A DNA stretch of 64,000 nt from Ahaetulla prasina (taxonomy: Eukaryota; Chordata; Lepidosauria; Squamata; Colubridae): positions 3,716,435 to 3,780,434 of the forward strand of contig NC_080541.1 of assembly GCF_028640845.1 (NCBI RefSeq), read 5' to 3'. The stretch's first letter is position 1. Every line of letters begins with the position of its first letter. The notes beneath the pieces are model-generated. The model had not been told where the DNA came from, made no database searches, and was given only the letters and a program-made list of their open reading frames with translations. Positions 1-10,987 of the stretch are shown piece by piece. The position numbers and the translations under genes are program-made.

Positions 1-189
1 AAACATTCAGGGAAAGCCTTCTTGCTTCATGGCATCTCCCCACCTTCTAAAGCTATGTCAAGGGTTGAAGATCTGGAGAACCTTAAGGCAATGATCTATC
101 GTTCGTGTTTAGAATGCTGGGAATTGTAATCAGGAAAACAGAGAGATTTTTTATCTAAAAGTCTTCTTGTCGCTCATAGAACATAAATA
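1..189. other. unassigned left edge
   Basis: I see no coding exon, splice-bounded cysteine-rich stretch or recognised repeat here. A CR1 3' end begins immediately after it. Confidence 0.4.
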
Positions 190-1310
190 ATATAGAATAA
201 TAGAGTTGGACATGACCTTGGAGGTCTTCTAGTCCAGCCCCCTGCTCGAGAAGACCTTATATCATTTCAGGTAAATGATTATCCAGTCTTTTTTTTTTTT
301 GAAAGCCTCCAGTGATGAAGCACTCACGACTTCTGAAGGCAAGTTGTTCCATTGGTTGATTGCTCTCACCATGAGGACATTTCTCCTTACTGGTAGTTCT
401 AGGTTGCTTGGTTAGTTTCCATCCATTGTTTCTCATCTTGCCTTTTGGTGTTTTGGAGAATAGTTTGACCCCCCTCATCCTTGTAGGAGCCCCTCAGATA
501 TTCGAACACCTCTATCACATCTCCCCTGGTCCTTCTTTTCATTAGACCGTGAAGACCAAAACTGGGTGCAGTGTTCCATGTGTGGCCTTACCAAGGTATT
601 ATAAAGTGGTATTAACACTTCACATGATCTTGATTCTATCCCTCTGTTGATGCAGCCTAGGATTGTGTTGGCTTTTTTAGCAGCTGCTGCACACTGCTGG
701 CTCATATCTAAATGGTTGTCCACTAGGACTCCAAGATCCCTCTCACAGTTACTACTATTGAGCAAGGTACCACATATCCGGTACCTGTGCATTTTGTTTT
801 TTTGGCCTAAATGTAGAACCTTACTTTTTTCGCTGTTGAATTTCATTTTGTTAGATAGCGCCCAATGTTCAAGTCTGTCAAGATCCTTCTGTATCTTGAG
901 CCTATCTTCTGGAGTGTTGGCTATTCCTGCCAGCTTGGTGTCATCTGCAAATTTGATGAGTTCCCCATCTATCCCCTCGTCCAAGTCATTGATGAAGATG
1001 TTGAAGAGTACTGGGCCTAAAACAGAGCCTTGGGGTACTCCACTGCATACTTCCCTCCATGTGGATGTAGTTCCGTTGAGGACTACACGTTGAGTGCGGT
1101 TGGTCAGCCAGTTACGAATCCATCTGGTGGTGGTGCTGTCTAACCCACATTTTTCTACTTTATCTAGTAGTAGGTTATGGTCTACTTTATCAAATGCTTT
1201 ACTGAAGTCCAAGTAAATTATATCGACAGCATTCCTCTGGTCCACTAATTTTGTCACTTTGTCAAAGAAGGTGAGAAAATTCAATCTTCCTCTGTTACGC
1301 ATAAAGATAT
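190..1310 (-). mobile_element. CR1 LINE, 5'-truncated, RT region to 3' end
   Basis: On the minus strand a 275-residue open frame (1302-475) covers the C-terminal half of a CR1 reverse transcriptase. It shows FSKAFDKVDH, GVPQGSVLGPVLFNIFIND and the catalytic FADD box, followed by the CR1 connection region (RERDLGV-like and QFWS motifs). The frame then breaks, and the remaining C-terminal coding and 3' UTR continue to about 190, with the typical TTGGACTAGAAGACCTCC-type end. It is a dead 5'-truncated copy. Several further copies of the same family occur in this window. Confidence 0.9.
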
Positions 1311-1330
1311 ATATACATTTATGCCATATA

Positions 1331-1683
1331 CAGGCAGTCCTTGACTTATGACCACAATTGAGCCCAACATTTCTGTTGTTAAGTGAGACATTTGTTAAAT
1401 GAGCCTTGCCCCATTTTACGACCTATCTGGCCACAGTTGTTAAATGAATCACTGCAGTCGTTAAGCTGGGAAGGCTGTGTTGTTAAGTGAACCTGGCTTC
1501 CCCATGGACTTTGCTTGTCAGAAGGTCGCCAAAGGGGATCACGTGACCCCAGAAAACTGCAACCGTCATAAATATGAGTCCGGTGGCCAACTGTCCGAAT
1601 TTTGATCACATGACTATGGGGATGCGGCAATGGTTATAAGTCCCCTTTTTCGGTGCTGTTGTAACTTTCAACAGTCACAAACA
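1331..1683. mobile_element. nonautonomous DNA transposon (CAGGTAGTCC MITE family), copy 1
   Basis: Begins CAGGCAGTCCTTGACTTATG and matches over its length the better preserved copy at 11779-12154, including the CACGTGACC and CATAAATATGA internal motifs. It is diverged and its right terminus is degraded. Superfamily is unresolved because no clean target duplication is visible. Confidence 0.7.
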
Positions 1684-1697
1684 TACAAAAGCAAATA

Positions 1698-1794
1698 GTA
1701 AGACACAGTGGGGAGGAAAAAGGGAAAAACAATTTTCTTTTCTTCCTCCTGTCCTCGCTTGCCTTCCCCCTTTTTCCTCCCTACTGTGTCTTAC
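1698..1794. repeat. short foldback: 27-bp inverted repeat
   Basis: The arm at 1698-1724 (GTAAGACACAGTGGGGAGGA...) is repeated inverted at 1768-1794 with one mismatch, separated by about 43 bp. It would form a stable hairpin. It sits directly between the MITE and the L3-tail array. Confidence 0.7.
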
Positions 1795-1798
1795 CATT

Positions 1799-2675
1799 TG
1801 GAATAGAATAGAATAGAATAGAATAGAATAGAATAGAATTTTTTATTGGCCAAGTGTGATTGGACACACAAGGAATCTGTCTTGGTGCATAAGCTCTCAG
1901 AGTACATAAAAGAAATAGAATAGAATAGAATAGAATAGAATAGAATAGAATAGAATAGAATAGAATAGAATTTTTTATTGGCCAAGTGTGATTGGACACA
2001 CAAGGAATCTGTCTTGGTGCATAGGCTCTCAGTGTACATAAAAGAAAATAGAATGGAATGGAATGGAATAGAATAGAATAGAATTTTTTATTGGCCAAGT
2101 GTGATTGGACACACAAGGAATTTGTCTTGGTGCATAAGCTCTCAGAGTACATAAAAGAAATAGAATAGAATAGAATAGAATAGAATAGAATAGAATAGAA
2201 TAGAATAGAATAGAATAGAATAGAATAGAATAGAATTTTTTTATTGGCCAAGTGTGATTGGACACACAAGGAATTTGTCTTGGTGCAGATGCTCTCAGTG
2301 TACATAAAAGAAAAGATACGTTCATCAAGGTACAACACTTACAACACAATTGATGATCAATATATCAATATAAATCATAGGATTGCCAGCAACAAGTTAT
2401 AGTCATACAGTCATAAGTGGAAAGAGATTGGTGATGGGAACTATGAAACGATTAATAGTAATGCCGATTCAGTAAATAGTCTGACAGTGTTGAGGGAATT
2501 ATTTGTTTAGCAGAGTGATGGCCTTCGGGAAAAAACTGTTCTTGTGTCTAGTTGTTCTGGTGTGCAGTGCTCTATAGCGTCGTTTTGAGGGTAGGAGTTG
2601 AAACAGTTTATGTCCAGGATGCGAGGGATCTGCAAATATTTTCACGGCCCTCTTCTTGATTCGTGCAGTATACAG
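1799..2675 (-). mobile_element. L3-type CR1 LINE 3' end followed by a tandem array of its tail with (GAATA)n
   Basis: Minus-strand L3 3' end (C-terminal coding plus 3' UTR, about 2675-2336) is followed by four copies of the last ~80 bp of the LINE (tail ...CACACTTGGCCAATAAAAAA). The copies are separated by pure or near-pure (TTCTA)n tracts of different lengths. Tail starts lie near 2320, 2160, 2046 and 1918. LINE tail and pentamer have clearly been amplified together as one composite unit, since only the tail and not the rest of the LINE is repeated. Confidence 0.85.
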
Positions 2676-2910
2676 GTAATAATAATAATAATTATTATTT
2701 TAGTTCAATATCTTTTAGCTTCTGCGCATGTCCACCGCATATGGTAATAAGAACCAGATGCATGTTGACATTTCTAGCATTTTTCTGATTTGTTCTTGAA
2801 CATTCTGGCTATTCTTGACGGGGGTGCCACCTGTAAAACATCTTATAGCCACGTTCTGGGCACATGCATGGAAGACGCGGGAGGAAACCACATGCACGGA
2901 AGGCCGGGTG
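2676..2910. other. unassigned, short (AAT)n at left
   Basis: Contains a short AAT/ATT run near 2680-2700. No coding signal is recognised in the remainder. Confidence 0.35.
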
Positions 2911-3167
2911 CAGTGGTGGGTTGCTCCCGGTTCGGTCCGGTTCTATAGAACCGGTAGTAAAACCGGCGGAAGGCTCCGCCCACCTACCATGACATCATCA
3001 TGGGTGATCTGCGCATGTGCAGAAGTTTCTGCGGGCGCACTCCCATTGCGAACCAGTAGTAAAGGTAAGTACTACTTTACTAAAAGTAAATTACCTGGCT
3101 GGGTAAATGTGCGGAAGGTGATCATATAGGATGAACCGGTGGTTAGAACCTGTGAAACTCACCGCTG
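2911..3167. mobile_element. hAT-type MITE (CAGTGGTGGGTT... family), degenerate copy
   Basis: Begins CAGTGGTGGG and ends with the near-complement GAAACTCACCGCTG. The interior carries the family's GGTTCTATAGAACCGG palindrome and ACCGGTAGTAAA motifs. Members of this family at 28586 and 39635 have perfect 8-bp target duplications; this copy does not show one. Confidence 0.65.
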
Positions 3168-3604
3168 GTTGTAAATCAACCTTCCATTTCTACATTCTAA
3201 CCGCCCAAAAATCCCAGGATTAAGTTAAATCCCACGTTATATCATTCTGAATGCTTGTTTTCTGGACCTATTGTGTGTGTTATATAAACGTACCTCTAAA
3301 GAACCATTGCATTTTTTTTAACTGATGTCAACAAAACAGCTCGGTTAACCCAGCAGTTAATCGCCGAAGAATGGACTAAGAAAAAGGAAGATCCGATTGC
3401 AGGAAATAACGCCGGCAGGACAAAGAAAAGTTGCAAAAAAACCCCCCAAATGTTTATTTTTGTATCACGTGCAAAGAAATGTGACCCCAACACAAAAGTT
3501 TTTATCAGCGTGGCATTTGCAGGATCTTGTGACTCAGTTGTGGAGTCAGGTGAAGGGTTACTACCACTTCATGCTATCTTTGTAAGACACGTTTGAAATA
3601 CTGC
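3168..3604. other. unassigned ~440 bp
   Basis: No recognised exon or repeat. It has no Ly6-like cysteine pattern on either strand. It could be an old repeat or unique intergenic or intronic DNA. Confidence 0.3.
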
Positions 3605-4148
3605 ATCCCGTTTTATTTTTTATTTTATTTATTTTATTCGTCGTAACAATATATACAAGTATAACATAGAGATTATATAATATATAAACATATATATGAG
3701 GAGAAACGAGGTACTATAAACATATATATACATAGGGGAAGAAACAATAGGACAGGAACGGTAGGCACATTTGTGCTCTTATGCACGCCCCTTAGAGTCC
3801 TCTTAGGAAAGTGGTGAGGTCAACCGTGGATAGATTTAGAGTAAAACTTTTGGGGTTATGAGAAGAAACCACAGAGTCAGGTAATGCATTCCAAGCATAT
3901 ATAATTCTGTTACAGAAATCGTGTTTTCTGCAATCTAAACTGGAGCGGTTGACATTGAGTTTAAATCTGTTGGTAGCTCTTGTGATATTGTTATTGAAAC
4001 TAAAAAAATCATTAACTGGAAGGACATTACAATGGATGATTTTATGAGCTAAACCCAGGTCCTGTCGAAGGCGACGAAGTTCCAAGTTTTCTAGACCCAG
4101 GATATCAAGTCTGGTGGAATAAGGTATTTTATTGGTTTTGTTCAGCAC
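3605..4148 (-). mobile_element. CR1-B (second CR1-like family) 3' end
   Basis: Minus-strand open frame 4148-3792 encodes the C-terminal region with NKIPYSTRLDILGLENLELR, RFKLNVNRSSLDCRK and WNALPDSVVSS. It is followed by a 3' UTR ending in an A+T-rich TATATA tail and TTTATT repeats. The same family recurs at about 16.5-17.6, 29.4-30.0, 33.5-34.2 and 52.8 kb. Confidence 0.8.
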
Positions 4149-4600
4149 AATACAAAAAGAGATGCTGAGACACTAAAAAGAGTGCAGAGAAGAGCAACAA
4201 GATTGATTAGGGGAATGGAAATTAAAACATATGATGACTGGTTGCACGGATTGGATAGGATTGCCTAACAAAGACCAGGATTAAGGGGGACATAATAGCA
4301 GTCTTCCAATTTCTGAGGGGCTGTCACAGAGAAAAGAAGTTCAATTTATGCCCCAAAGCACCTAAAGGCAGGATAAGAAATAACAGATCCAAAACAGATC
4401 CAGAAGTGAGAACAATTAACCAGTGGAACAGCTTGCCTCCAGGAGTTGTAGGTGCTTCAACACGGGAAGTCCTCAAAAAGAAATTGGACAGCCATTTCTC
4501 CAGAATGGTATAATATCTCCTGCTCAAGCAAGGGATTGGACTAGAAGACCTCCAAGGTCCCTCCCAACTCTGTTATTCTATATTATAATTGGGGCCACAA
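4145..4600 (+). mobile_element. CR1 LINE 3' fragment
   Basis: Plus-strand C-terminal CR1 coding remnant (LKRVQRRATRLIRG-like, GDIIAVFQFLRGCHRE-like) with frame breaks, ending in the CR1 3' UTR GGATTGGACTAGAAGACCTC. It abuts the CR1-B element in opposite orientation. Confidence 0.8.
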
Positions 4601-4654
4601 AGGGTCTTATAAGGTTAAAGGATTTTACAATGTCTAGAGAGATTCTCAGTTATC

Positions 4655-4935
4655 TGAGTCATGGTTGTCCCAAAAGTGCTTTTTCAACAGGCAACTGGAC
4701 TTTGTTTTTCCTTGTAGACATTTCCCTTCTCATCCAAGAAGCTTCTTCAGCTCTGACCGGATGGTGGGGAATGGAAGGGTTTATATTCCTTGCAGAGAGC
4801 TGGTTATTTGCATTCTTTTAGAGAGTCATTGAGGTCACCTGGAGGTTTGCCTGTGTCCTCAGACTCATCTGAGTGATGCAAATGGGTGTGGAGCCTTCTT
4901 GGAACTGCTGACAGAACTGGGTTGTAGATATGAGA
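4655..4935 (-). mobile_element. Penelope-like element 3' fragment
   Basis: Minus strand carries the family's 3' block (SELKKLLG, then ATGAGAAG.GAAA.GTC.TCAA) preceded by the C-terminal end of the GIY-YIG endonuclease region. The family is recognised from the better copies at 9290-10255 and 14312-14535. Non-coding relic. Confidence 0.65.
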
Positions 4936-4952
4936 TATAACATAACATAACA

Positions 4953-7900
4953 TCAGAGTTGGAAGGGACCTTGGAGGCCTTCTAGTCCAACCCCCTGCCC
5001 AGGCAGGAAACCCTACACCATCTCAGTCAGATGGTTATCCAACATTTTCTTAAAAATTTCCAGTGTTGGAGCATTCACAACTTCTGAAGGCAAGTCGTTC
5101 CACTTATTAATTGTTCTGTCAGGAAATTTCTCCTTAGTTCTAAGTTGCTTCTTTCCTTGATCAGTTTCCACCCATTGCTTCTTGTTCTACCCTCAGGTGC
5201 TCTGGAGAACAGCCCAACTCCCACTTCTCTGTGGCAGCCCCTGAGATATTGGAACACTGCTATCATGTCTCCCCTAGTCCTTCTTTTTGTTAAACTAGAC
5301 ATACCCAGTTCCTGCAACCGTTCTTCATATGTTTTATCCTCCAGTCCGCTAATCATCTTTGTTGCTCTTCTCTGCACTCTTTCTAGAGTCTCAACATCTT
5401 TTACATCGTGGCGACCAAAACTGGATGCAATATTCCAAGTGTGGCCTTACCAAGGCATTATAAAGTGGTACTAACACTTCACGTGATCTTGATTCTATCC
5501 TCTGTTTATGCAGCCCAGAACTGTGTTGGCTTTTTTAACAGCTGCTGCACACGGCTGGCTCATATCTAGATGGTTATCCACTAGGACTCCAAGATCCCTC
5601 TCACAGGTACTACTATTGAGCAAGGTACCACATATACGGTACTGGTGCATTTTGTTTTTTTGGCCTAAATGTAGAACCTTACTTTTTTCACTGTTGAATT
5701 TCATTTTGTTAGATAGCGCCCAATGTTCAAGTCTGTCAAGATCTTTCTGTAACTTGAGCCTATCTTCTGGAGTGTTGGCTATTCCTGCCAGCTTGGTATG
5801 AAATAAGCTGTGCTGTATCCCCCCATTGGTTGATTACAGATTGGTTAACAGAGTTGGAAGGGACCTTGGAGGCCTTCTAGTCCAACCCCTGCCCAGGCAG
5901 GAAACCCTACACCATCTCAGTCAGATGGTTATCCAACATTTTCTTAAAAATTTCCAGTGTTGGAGCATTCACAACTTCTGAAGGCAAGTCGTTCCACTTA
6001 TTAATTGTTCTAACTGTCAGGAAATTTCTCCTTAGTTCTAAGTTGCTTCTTTCCTTGATCAGTTTCCACCCATTGCTTCTTGTTCTACCCTCAGGTGCTC
6101 TGGAGAACAGCCCAACTCCCACTTCTCTGTGGCAGCCCCTGAGATATTGGAACACTGCTATCATGTCTCCCCTAGTCCTTCTTTTGTTAAACTAGACATA
6201 CCCAGTTCCTGCAACCGTTCTTCATATGTTTTATCCTCCAGTCCCTAATCATCTTTGTTGCTCTTCTCTGCACTCTTTCTAGAGTCTCAACATCTTTTTT
6301 ACATCGTGGCGACCAAAACTGGATGCAATATTCCAAGTGTGGCCTTACCAAGGCATTATAAAGTGGTACTAGCACTTCACGTGATCTTGATTCTATCCCT
6401 CTGTTTATGCAGCCCAGAACTGTGTTGGCTTTTTTAACAGCTGCTGCACACGGCTGGCTCATATCTAGATGGTTATCCACTAGGACTCCAAGATCCCTCT
6501 CACAGGTACTACTATTGAGCAAGGTACCACATATACGGTACTGGTGCATTTTGTTTTTTTGGCCTAAATGTAGAACCTTACTTTTTTCACTGTTGAATTT
6601 CATTTTGTTAGATAGCGCCCAATGTTCAAGTCTGTCAAGATCTTTCTGTAACTTGAGCCTATCTTCTGGAGTGTTGGCTATTCCTGCCAGCTTGGTATGA
6701 AATAAGCTGTGCTGTATCCCCCCATTGGTTGATTACAGATTGGTTAACAGAGTTGGAAGGGACCTTGAGGCCTTCTAGTCCAACCCCTGCCCAGGCAGGA
6801 AACCCTACACCATCTCAGTCAGATGGTTATCCACTAGGACTCCAAGATCCCTCTCACAGGTACTACTATTGAGCAAGGTACCACATATACGGTACTGGTG
6901 CATTTTGTTTTTGGCCTAAATGTAGAACCTTACTTTTTCACTTTTGAATTTCATTTTGTTAGATAGCGCCCAATGTTCAAGTCTGTCAAGATCTTTCTGT
7001 AACTTGAGCCTATCTTCTGGAGTGTTGGCTATTCCTGCCAGCTTGGTATGAAATAAGCTGTGCTGTATCCCCCATTGGTTGATTACAGATTGGTTAACAG
7101 AGTTGGAAGGGACCTTGAGGCCTTCTAGTCCAACCCCTGCCCAGGCAGGAAACCCTACACCATCTCAGTCAGATGGTTATCCACTAGGACTCCAAGATCC
7201 CTCTCACAGGTACTACTATTGAGCAAGGTACCACATATACGGTACTGGTGCATTTTGTTTTTTTGGCCTAAATGTAGAACCTTACTTTTTTCACTGTTGA
7301 ATTTCATTTTGTTAGATAGCGCCCAATGTTCAAGTCTGTCAAGATCTTTCTGTAACTTGAGCCTATCTTCTGGAGTGTTGGCTATTCCTGCCAGCTTGGT
7401 ATGAAATAAGCTGTGCTGTATCCCCCCATTGGTTGATTACAGATTGGTTAACAGAGTTGGAAGGGACCTTGAGGCCTTCTAGTCCAACCCCTGCCCAGGC
7501 AGGAAACCCTACACCATCTCAGTCAGATGGTTATCCAACATTTTCTTAAAAATTTCCAGTGTTGGAGCATTCACAACTTCTGAAGGCAAGTCGTTCCACT
7601 TATTAATTGTTCTGTCAGGAAATTTCTCCTTAGTTCTAAGTTGCTTCTTTCCTTGATCAGTTTCCACCCATTGCTTCTTGTTCTACCCTCAGGTGCTCTG
7701 GAGAACAGCCCAACTCCCACTTCTCTGTGGCAGCCCCTGAGATATTGGAACACTGCTATCATGTCTCCCCTAGTCCTTCTTTTTGTTAAACTAGACATAC
7801 CCAGTTCCTGCAACCGTTCTTCATATGTTTTATCCTCCAGTCCGCTAATCATCTTTGTTGCTCTTCTCTGCACTCTTTCTAGAGTCTCAACATCTTTTTT

Positions 7901-8347
7901 ACATCGTGGCGACCAAAACTGGATGCAATATTCCAAGTGTGGCCTTACCAAGGCATTATAAAGTGGTACTAGCACTTCACGTGATCTTGATTCTATCCCT
8001 CTGTTTATGCAGCCCAGAACTGTGTTGGCTTTTTTAACAGCTGCTGCACACGGCTGGCTCATATCTAGATGGTTATCCACTAGGACTCCAAGATCCCTCT
8101 CACAGGTACTACTATTGAGCAAGGTACCACATATACGGTACTGGTGCATTTTGTTTTTTTGGCCTAAATGTAGAACCTTACTTTTTTCACTGTTGAATTT
8201 CATTTTGTTAGATAGCGCCCAATGTTCAAGTCTGTCAAGATCTTTCTGTAACTTGAGCCTATCTTCTGGAGTGTTGGCTATTCCTGCCAGCTTGGTATGA
8301 AATAAGCTGTGCTGTATCCCCCCATTGGTTGATTACAGATTGGTTAA
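4953..8347 (-). repeat. CR1-derived tandem array, five units
   Basis: The same junction (CR1 internal sequence joined to GAAATAAGCTGTGCTGTATC..., then the CR1 3' end) recurs, defining five head-to-tail units: 4953-5848, 5849-6747, 6748-7097, 7098-7450 and 7451-8347. Three are about 897 bp; two are about 350 bp and lack the same ~547-bp segment, deleted between two GGTTATCCA motifs. Units are almost identical. The best unit still encodes about 210 residues of the CR1 C-terminus (8203-7571). This is a satellite-like array rather than independent insertions; collapse or mis-assembly is the main alternative. Confidence 0.85.
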
Positions 8348-8620
8348 CAGAGTTGGAAGGGACTTTGTAGGTCATCTAGACCAATCCCCCTGCCCAAGCA
8401 GGAGACCTTACACCATTTCTGACAGATGGCAGTCCTGTCTCTTCTTGAAAGCTTCCAGTGATGAAGCTCCCACAATTTCCCAAGGCAACTTCTGTTCCAT
8501 GGGTTGATTGTTATCACTGTTAGAAAATTTCTCATTCCAATTTGAATCTCTCCTTGGTGAGTTTCCATCCATTACTTCTTGCACAGAGGTATTGTCCTTT
8601 TGGGTTATACTTCCCACAGA
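8348..8620 (-). mobile_element. CR1 3' end fragment
   Basis: A different CR1 subfamily from the preceding array, in the same orientation (GTAGGTCATCTAGACCAATC at the 3' end). It meets an oppositely oriented CR1 at about 8612. Confidence 0.75.
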
Positions 8621-8858
8621 TGGAAACTATCCAGGAGAGAAGCAACCTAGAATTAAGGAGAAATTTCCTGACAGTGAGACCAATTAATCCGTGGAACAAC
8701 TTGCCTCCAGAAGTTGTGAATGCTCCAACACTGGAAATTTTTAAGAAAATTTTGGATAACCATCTGACTGAGATGGTGTAGGGTCTCCTGCTTGAGCAGG
8801 GGGTTGGACTAGAAGACCTCCAAGGTCCCTTCCAACCCTTTTGTTCTCTATTTTGTCT
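8612..8858 (+). mobile_element. CR1 3' end fragment
   Basis: Plus-strand remnant encoding [15 protein letters not shown] and [20 protein letters not shown], followed by the CR1 3' UTR. It ends 100 bp upstream of the Ly6 exon. Confidence 0.8.
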
Positions 8859-8958
8859 AAGAACCAAGGAAGATTAAATGAACGTTAACCCAGTTGCAGT
8901 TCTCTCTCCTTGTTTAAAAGCTCTAGTTATTTATATATGCTTCTTTTTTTCATGATAG

Positions 8959-9078
8959 CCCAATGTCTGCGATGTTTCTCATGCCGGGAGCCCACAAGAC
9001 CTGAGAAATGCATGACAGTGACTAACTGTATGCCAAACCAAACCATGTGTATGACGACAATGCATTCTCTTGAAGAAG
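8959..9078 (+). CDS. LYPD2-like: LYPD2-like Ly6/uPAR protein, exon 2 (N-terminal half of LU domain)
   Basis: This exon encodes the first half of a three-finger (LU) domain. A polypyrimidine tract and AG (8957-8958) precede it; the donor is G|GTGAGG at 9079. It starts and ends in phase 1, as Ly6 internal exons do. The translated segment starts Q-C-L-R-C-F-S-C and carries LRC, FSC, EKC, TNC and TMC cysteines in the spacing of the LU N-terminal half; PNQTMC is close to the TNETMC of LYPD2. Joining its last G to exon 3 at 21826 recreates a VYPF motif typical of LYPD2. Ly6 proteins are secreted or GPI-anchored. The signal-peptide exon was not found; it may lie left of the window. LYPD2 is the best match by eye, but SLURP or LYNX relatives cannot be excluded without alignment. 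Confidence 0.85.
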
Positions 9079-9289
9079 GTGAGGTTGAAGGTCAAAGCTG
9101 ATCTGAGATGCGCAAGTCTTCCTTTTTGCAGGTCAAGGTCAAATGGAGAACACTTTCCCTCGTCTTCCTCCTGAGTCTATGAAAAAGGGATTAAACATGT
9201 CATCCTCACATAACCTCACAGCCCGGATATCACAAAGTGCGCAGATATTGTGCACATTGGCAATGACACAGAGATAACAGGTGGCTACT

Positions 9290-10255
9290 AAAAAAAGAGA
9301 TCCTGTTGAATTGTCTACGGAGAATCTCAGTCATCCAGGTCATGTTGCTTTTTTTCCATGGCATATGTAGTACAATGCAGTGAGACAATGGACAGATTTG
9401 TACGTTGGGGAAACAAAACAACCACTTCACAAACACATGACACAACATAGCAGAACAAACCTATCTGGACAAGATTCAGCATTTAAAAGACAAAGTCCAC
9501 ATTTTGGATAGAGAGGATTGCTGGTTTGAAAGAGGGGATGTCGTGTCCCACTCCTCCGCTGACGGCTGGGTCAGGGAAATCCGAATCAGGCGTGCCTCTG
9601 CAGCTCTGCCAAAGTCCTAGCAAAGTCCTCAGGGCAGGCAGGAGACCAGAAAGTGACTTCAGCAAGATATGTTAGACTTTGCCTGACTCAGAGAATGCCA
9701 GAAAGCAGATCCTTTATATAGGCCATGGGGTGTGGCTCCATGACTCAGCACTTATCCAGGCCTGCCCCTCCCTTCCTTCTGTCGCCGCCGCCTATCAATT
9801 CTTCTGAAGCGAGGGTCACTCCAGTCTGCAGCTGTTGGCAATTGACCTTCCTCAGGCTCACATGCTGTGGGGGAGGGGGAGGGGTCTAGTTGCTCCGTTT
9901 GCCTGGGCATGGAGCCAGAGCTGGGGGCTGGAGGTACTTCTTCCTCCTCAGCCTGTCTGGGCATGGAGCCAGGGCTGGGGCCGGGAGGCATACTAGGACA
10001 TTCCTCAGCGTTCGGAAGCAGATAAGAAGGCCCCGGCTGCGGTGAAAGCGGACGAGACACAACAGGGGTCAAAGAGACCATCTATGTCCAAATTGAACAG
10101 CCCTATCTCTCAGAAAGAACGCAAATGACCAGCTGTCTGCAAGGAATATCAATCCTTCCATTCCCCATCATCCAGTCAGAGCTGAAGAAGCTTCTCGGAT
10201 GAGAACCGGAACATCTTCAAAGAAAAACCAGAAAGCCCAGTTGTTTCTAGAAAAA
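9290..10255 (+). mobile_element. Penelope-like element with GIY-YIG endonuclease remnant, split by an LTR
   Basis: From about 9350 the plus strand reads TDLYVGETKQPLHKHM...GQDSAF, the GIY-YIG-type endonuclease start of Penelope elements, then EDCWFERG. The frame is interrupted by the LTR at 9539-10064 and resumes as GVKETIYVQIEQPYLSERTQ, then SELKKLLG and the 3' block. Stops are present, so it is a dead copy. It lies inside the 12.7-kb Ly6 intron. Confidence 0.75.
9539..10064 (-). mobile_element. solo LTR, 526 bp, inserted in a Penelope element
   Basis: Starts TGTCGTGTCCC and ends GACACAACA (TG...CA) and is flanked by GGGG at 9534-9537 and 10065-10068, a probable 4-5-bp target duplication. 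Read on the minus strand it starts TGTTGTGTC and has a TATATAAAGG promoter-like box near 9716. It is the same family as the LTRs at 15478, 21135 and 28879. No internal retroviral sequence is attached. Confidence 0.8.
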
Positions 10256-10335
10256 GCATCTTTGGGGCATCCTGTTGAATTAGACTCATGGGTCATGCAA
10301 TCCCCTTTTATGACCTTCTGACAAGCAAAGTCAAG

Positions 10336-10600
10336 GGGGAAGGGCCCCTGGTGGCTCAACAGACTAAAGCAGTCTGTTATTAACAGCAGCTGCCTGCAAT
10401 TACTGCAGGTTCAAGTCCCACCAGGCCAGCCTTCCATCCTTTATAAGGTAGGTAAAATGAGGACCCAGATTGTTGGGGGCAATAAAAGTTGACTTCGTAT
10501 ATAATATACAAACAGATGAAGACTATTGCTTAACACTGTGTAAGCCGCCCTGAGTCTTCAGAGAAGGGCGGGATATAAATTCAAATAAAAAAAAAAAAGC
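10336..10600 (+). mobile_element. L2-tailed tRNA-derived SINE
   Basis: Head has a pol III A box (GTGGCTCAACAGACTAA region) and B box (GGTTCAAGTCC). The body contains GGTAGGTAAAATGAGGACCC. The 3' tail (GCCGCCCTGAGTCTTC...GGGCGGGATATAAAT) resembles the 3' end of the L2 LINEs in this window. Further copies: 26889, 32455 (-), 34735 (- fragment), 63757. Confidence 0.8.
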
Positions 10601-10755
10601 CAGATTTGCTTAACAACCGTGTTACTAACTTAACAACTCCAGTGATTCAATTGAATGGGATAAAACCCACTTAGCAACTGCCTTGCTTAGCAACAGAAAT
10701 GTTTAGGGTTCGGTTGTGATTGTAACTGTTAAGTCAAGGATTACCTGCAGTTAGG
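10600..10755. mobile_element. CAGGTAGTCC MITE family remnant
   Basis: Reverse-oriented partial copy: GCTTAACAACCGTG, CTTAGCAACAGAAATG and GTCAAGGATTACCTG are recognisable family segments. Confidence 0.6.
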
Positions 10756-10799
10756 TGGATGTCATTGAATGACAAATGAAGGCAAATATACGTGTCCCA

Positions 10800-10985
10800 G
10801 GATAATGTTGCAGGATCCAATCTGGGTAAGTCACATGTTCTGGTAGAGAAAAGTTCCCTGAGGATGGGCTCCAGAAAAAGTCCCAAAACTCGGAAGACTA
10901 AACATCTGGTTGGTCCTGGTGATTGACCCAGATTGGATCTTCATTGAATGAGTTTCAAGGATATCAATATTTGGTTATTTTTAAA
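10800..10985. repeat. dispersed repeat of unknown class
   Basis: Contains an inverted pair, GATCCAATCTGGGT and its complement ACCCAGATTGGATC. The AAGTTCCCT...CTCGGAAGAC block resembles the sequence at about 30.57-30.65 kb. Confidence 0.4.
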
Positions 10986-10987
10986 TA

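Noticed and set aside
1781..2338. Open frames rich in YSILFYS and similar motifs (also at 18 and 35 kb)
   Set aside because: Translations of L3 tails and (TTCTA)n.
8937..8960. Apparent signal peptide MLLFFMIAQC directly before the Ly6 cysteines
   Set aside because: The hydrophobic codons are the polypyrimidine tract and AG of a splice acceptor; the hydrophobic stretch is too short, and Ly6 exon structure predicts a phase-1 acceptor exactly at 8959.
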